Of a stretch of DNA of 31,815 bases, positions 29,463 to 31,815 are shown one piece after another. This stretch comes from Paulinella micropora (taxonomy: Eukaryota > Cercozoa > Imbricatea > Euglyphida). Made by a program: the position numbers and the translations under genes. Within the stretch, counting starts at the first letter, position 1, and each line of letters opens with the position of its first letter. The stretch lies in NCBI GenBank assembly GCA_009731375.1, contig BJOX01000342.1, positions 152,095-183,909 on the forward strand. Reading direction: 5' to 3'. The notes under the pieces were generated by a model. That model had not been told where the DNA came from, made no database searches, and saw only the letters and a program-made list of their open reading frames with translations.

Positions 29463-29651
29463 GGTAGCCAGAGAAGTGGAGCAAGGGGGAAGGGGTATGT
29501 CTAGAAGTTTCGCTGCAGGTGACCTGTGCCGTGGTCCGACTGGTGGCAGCAGCACAGTGCCGCGCGCTGTCAGCTGCTGCTGTTGCTGCTGCTGCTGGGC
29601 GCGCCAGAGCGATGGGTGCTGAGCTGCCTGCTGGCCTGTGCGTGTGCGCAG
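29463..29651 (+). other. GC-rich duplicated segment with CTG run, copy 2
   Basis: Counterpart of 16200-16383. From 29523 a frame is open to the proposed start exon, reading through a short poly-Leu run coded by (CTG)n, then GAPERWVLSCLLACACAQ. This could be a coding extension with a hydrophobic segment, a 5' UTR, or intron ending at GTGTGCGCAG. I cannot choose between them. Confidence 0.45.
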
Positions 29652-29699
29652 ATGACCCCGCAGCAGCGCAAAGACAAGTGGGTGAAGTTCTTGACCGAG
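29652..29699 (+). CDS. Candidate first exon of a third gene copy
   Basis: Starts ATG directly after GTGTGCGCAG and encodes MTPQQRKDKWVKFLTE (16 codons), ending in a consensus donor GAG|GTAAGT. Phase 0 matches the leader exon type at 16860 (VRDLVSR...), which would be expected beyond the window. It lies about 680 bases after the stop of gene 2, consistent with a head-to-tail array. It could instead belong to an extended or alternative transcript of gene 2. Confidence 0.4.
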
Positions 29700-29727
29700 G
29701 TAAGTACGTAGGTATGGAGATAAAGTG

Positions 29728-30190
<463 letters not shown>

Positions 30191-30197
30191 AGGTAGG

Positions 30198-30277
<80 letters not shown>

Positions 30278-30321
30278 GAGATAGATAGGTAGATAGGTAG
30301 ATAGGTAGGTTGGTAAATGGG

Positions 30322-30392
<71 letters not shown>

Positions 30393-30397
30393 CTAGC

Positions 30398-30450
<53 letters not shown>
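30191..30450. repeat. (GATA)n array with GGTA segment
   Basis: GATA repeats with a GGTAGATAG patch near 30285-30320 and one GCTAGCTA interruption. Confidence 0.95.
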
Positions 30451-30453
<3 letters not shown>

Positions 30454-31134
30454 CAAGGAGACAGACGCGGGCGTGTGAGGGCGGAGAGGAGAGGCGAGGG
30501 GCGTGCTGCGGCCTGGTCGGGGGGGAGGGGGGATGGCGCGGCCACATCTGCGCGTGGCTGGTTCAGCTGCTGCACAACGCTGCCTGTGTGTGTGTGTATG
30601 TGTGTGAGAGAGAGAGAGAGAGAATGTGTGTGGTGTGTGTNNNNNNNNNNNNNNNNNNNNNNNNNNNNNNNNNNNNNNNNNNNNNNNNNNNNNNNNNNNN
30701 NNNNNNNNNNNNNNNNNNNNNNNNNNNNNNNNNNNNNNNNNNNNNNNNNNNNNNNNNNNNNNNNNNNNNNNNNNNNNNNNNNNNNNNNNNNNNNNNNNNN
30801 NNNNNNNNNNNNNNNNNNNNNNNNNNNNNNNNNNNNNNNNNNNNNNNNNNNNNNNNNNNNNNNNNNNNNNNNNNNNNNNNNNNNNNNNNNNNNNNNNNNN
30901 NNNNNNNNNNNNNNNNNNNGTGGCGGTCGTGGAGAGGTCGGCAGAAGAGAGGCGAGGGGCGAGTTGCGGCCTAGTCGGGGGCGCTGCTGGCGGCGCGGTC
31001 GCATTGATTGTGCGTGTGCTGGGCAGGCGGAAACCAGAATGGGCGAAGAAGGTAAGGGCGTTACCAACCCTCTCCACCCCCATCCAAGCCGAATGTCATG
31101 TTGTGTCTTATGGTTGTCTTCGCGTGTGCTTGTA
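30451..31134. other. GC-rich unique region with 279-base assembly gap
   Basis: GC-rich sequence on each side of an N gap at 30641-30919. A ~35-base segment (GAGAGGCGAGGGGC, then TGCGGCCTRGTCGGGGG) occurs on both sides, at 30489 and 30947. A possible mini-exon lies at 31027-31051 between GGGCAG and GAAG|GTAAGG. With only 25 bases, no homologue and an unknown frame, it is not called as CDS. Confidence 0.6.
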
Positions 31135-31156
31135 TCAGGTTGTGTATGTATGCGCT

Positions 31157-31206
<50 letters not shown>

Positions 31207-31215
31207 AGAGGGAGG

Positions 31216-31254
<39 letters not shown>

Positions 31255-31323
31255 GATGGATGGATATTTAGACAGACAGATATACACAGACAGATAGATA
31301 GAAACATAGATAGATAGATAGAC

Positions 31324-31367
<44 letters not shown>

Positions 31368-31369
31368 GA
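31135..31369. repeat. (TG)n, (GA)n and (GATA)n arrays
   Basis: TG then GA dinucleotide arrays, GGAT and CAGA variants, then GATA up to a family C element on the reverse strand. Confidence 0.95.
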
Positions 31370-31464
31370 GATATCGACTAATGTCAGAAAAAAGGAGCTT
31401 CTGATTTCGTCAACCAAGGAAATCTGTGGGTAAAGTATTAACCCGATGCCCAGCTAAGCCGTGA
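31370..31464 (-). mobile_element. Family C retroelement, 5'-truncated copy
   Basis: Reverse-strand copy of the last ~95 bases of 5316-5850. The 3' end (GATATCGACTAATGTCAG on the + strand) abuts GATA repeats. The 5' truncation point is GCCGTGA, followed by ATAATATATAGATAG. Confidence 0.75.
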
Positions 31465-31528
31465 ATAATATATAGATAGATAGATAGATAGATAGATAGA
31501 TTAGATAGATTAGATAGATTAGATAGAT

Positions 31529-31616
<88 letters not shown>

Positions 31617-31624
31617 GAGATAGA
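31465..31624. repeat. GATA array with GATTAGATA units
   Basis: GATA repeats that include four consecutive TTAGATAGA-type units. The array separates two tandem reverse-strand family C copies. Confidence 0.95.
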
Positions 31625-31815
31625 GATATCGACTAATGTCAGAAAAAAGGAGCTTCTGATTTCGTCAACCAAGGAAGTCTGTAAAGTATTAACCCGATGC
31701 CCAGCTAAGCCGTGATCTTTGCACGGAAGGGACTGATACAGGCGATACCAAAGCTCCCTAGTACCAGGCGGGGCCAGGGCTCGTTCCATAAAGCGCCCCT
31801 TGCAGAACGAGCTCC
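31625..31815 (-). mobile_element. Family C retroelement, copy running off the window
   Basis: Reverse-strand copy matching about the last 190 bases of 5316-5850, with a few substitutions and a short deletion (GTCTGTAAAG where the others have GTGGGTAAAG). It is in the same orientation as its neighbour and also has GATA at its 3' end. Confidence 0.75.

Noticed and set aside
30588-31317. Frames of 100-300 residues crossing the 279-base gap
   Set aside because: Most residues are undetermined (X), and the rest is TG, GA and GC-rich simple sequence.

Overview
This is a repeat-dominated window of a eukaryotic nuclear genome. It shows spliceosomal intron signals, GC-rich coding islands in AT-rich or low-complexity DNA, assembly gaps at 17170-17189 and 30641-30919, and the 3' end of a non-LTR-type retroelement. 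The species cannot be fixed from sequence alone. A metazoan or unicellular relative, or another intron-rich protist, would all fit. Most long open frames are artefacts: a 4-bp repeat such as (ATCT)n gives the same stop-free YLSI peptide in all three frames, and CTTCT arrays read as endless SSLLF or REEKR.

The real coding signal is a tandem family of ankyrin-repeat genes on the + strand, built from tiny phase-0 exons. Four exons of exactly 99 nt (4604-4702, 12514-12612, 20816-20914, 26287-26385) each encode one 33-residue ankyrin repeat with an AG acceptor and an AAC|GTAAGC donor. A 34-codon ankyrin exon lies at 17332-17433, a leader exon at 16860-16937, and paralogous terminal exons with stop codons at 15589-15750 and 28805-28975. 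They assemble in frame into gene 1 (3' part only: 4604, 12514, 15589) and gene 2 (16860, 17332, 20816, 26287, 28805; 182 codons over 12.1 kb). A possible start exon of a third copy lies at 29652-29699.

Each 33-codon exon sits in the same cassette. In order: a GTAAGT-rich block; ATCT arrays; a short GATTCACATTTGTGCACATG/(TATATG)n block; an array of ~146-bp satellite monomers; a left arm of ~235 bp; the exon; a reverse-complementary right arm; then composite ATCT/ATTCT/CTTCT microsatellite with short retroelement copies. The cassettes run about 2.07-9.42 kb, 9.42-16.38 kb, 18.03-24.10 kb (its 5' part inverted) and 24.10-29.66 kb.

Several mobile-element families are embedded in the microsatellites, and most end in (ATCT)n. 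Family A is a short SINE-like element with 12 copies. Family B is at 9905-10340 with a fragment at 2503-2548. Family C is at 5316-5850, with two reverse-strand copies at 31370-31464 and 31625-31815. One further element (23045-23870) still encodes the C-terminal restriction-like endonuclease domain of an R2/R4/Dong-type retrotransposon. The most interesting ideas are: (i) ankyrin exons held in long inverted repeats, which could drive exon skipping or circular RNA; (ii) a retroelement lineage that uses (ATCT)n as target and tail and so seeds the microsatellites; (iii) repeated, clean microinversions.
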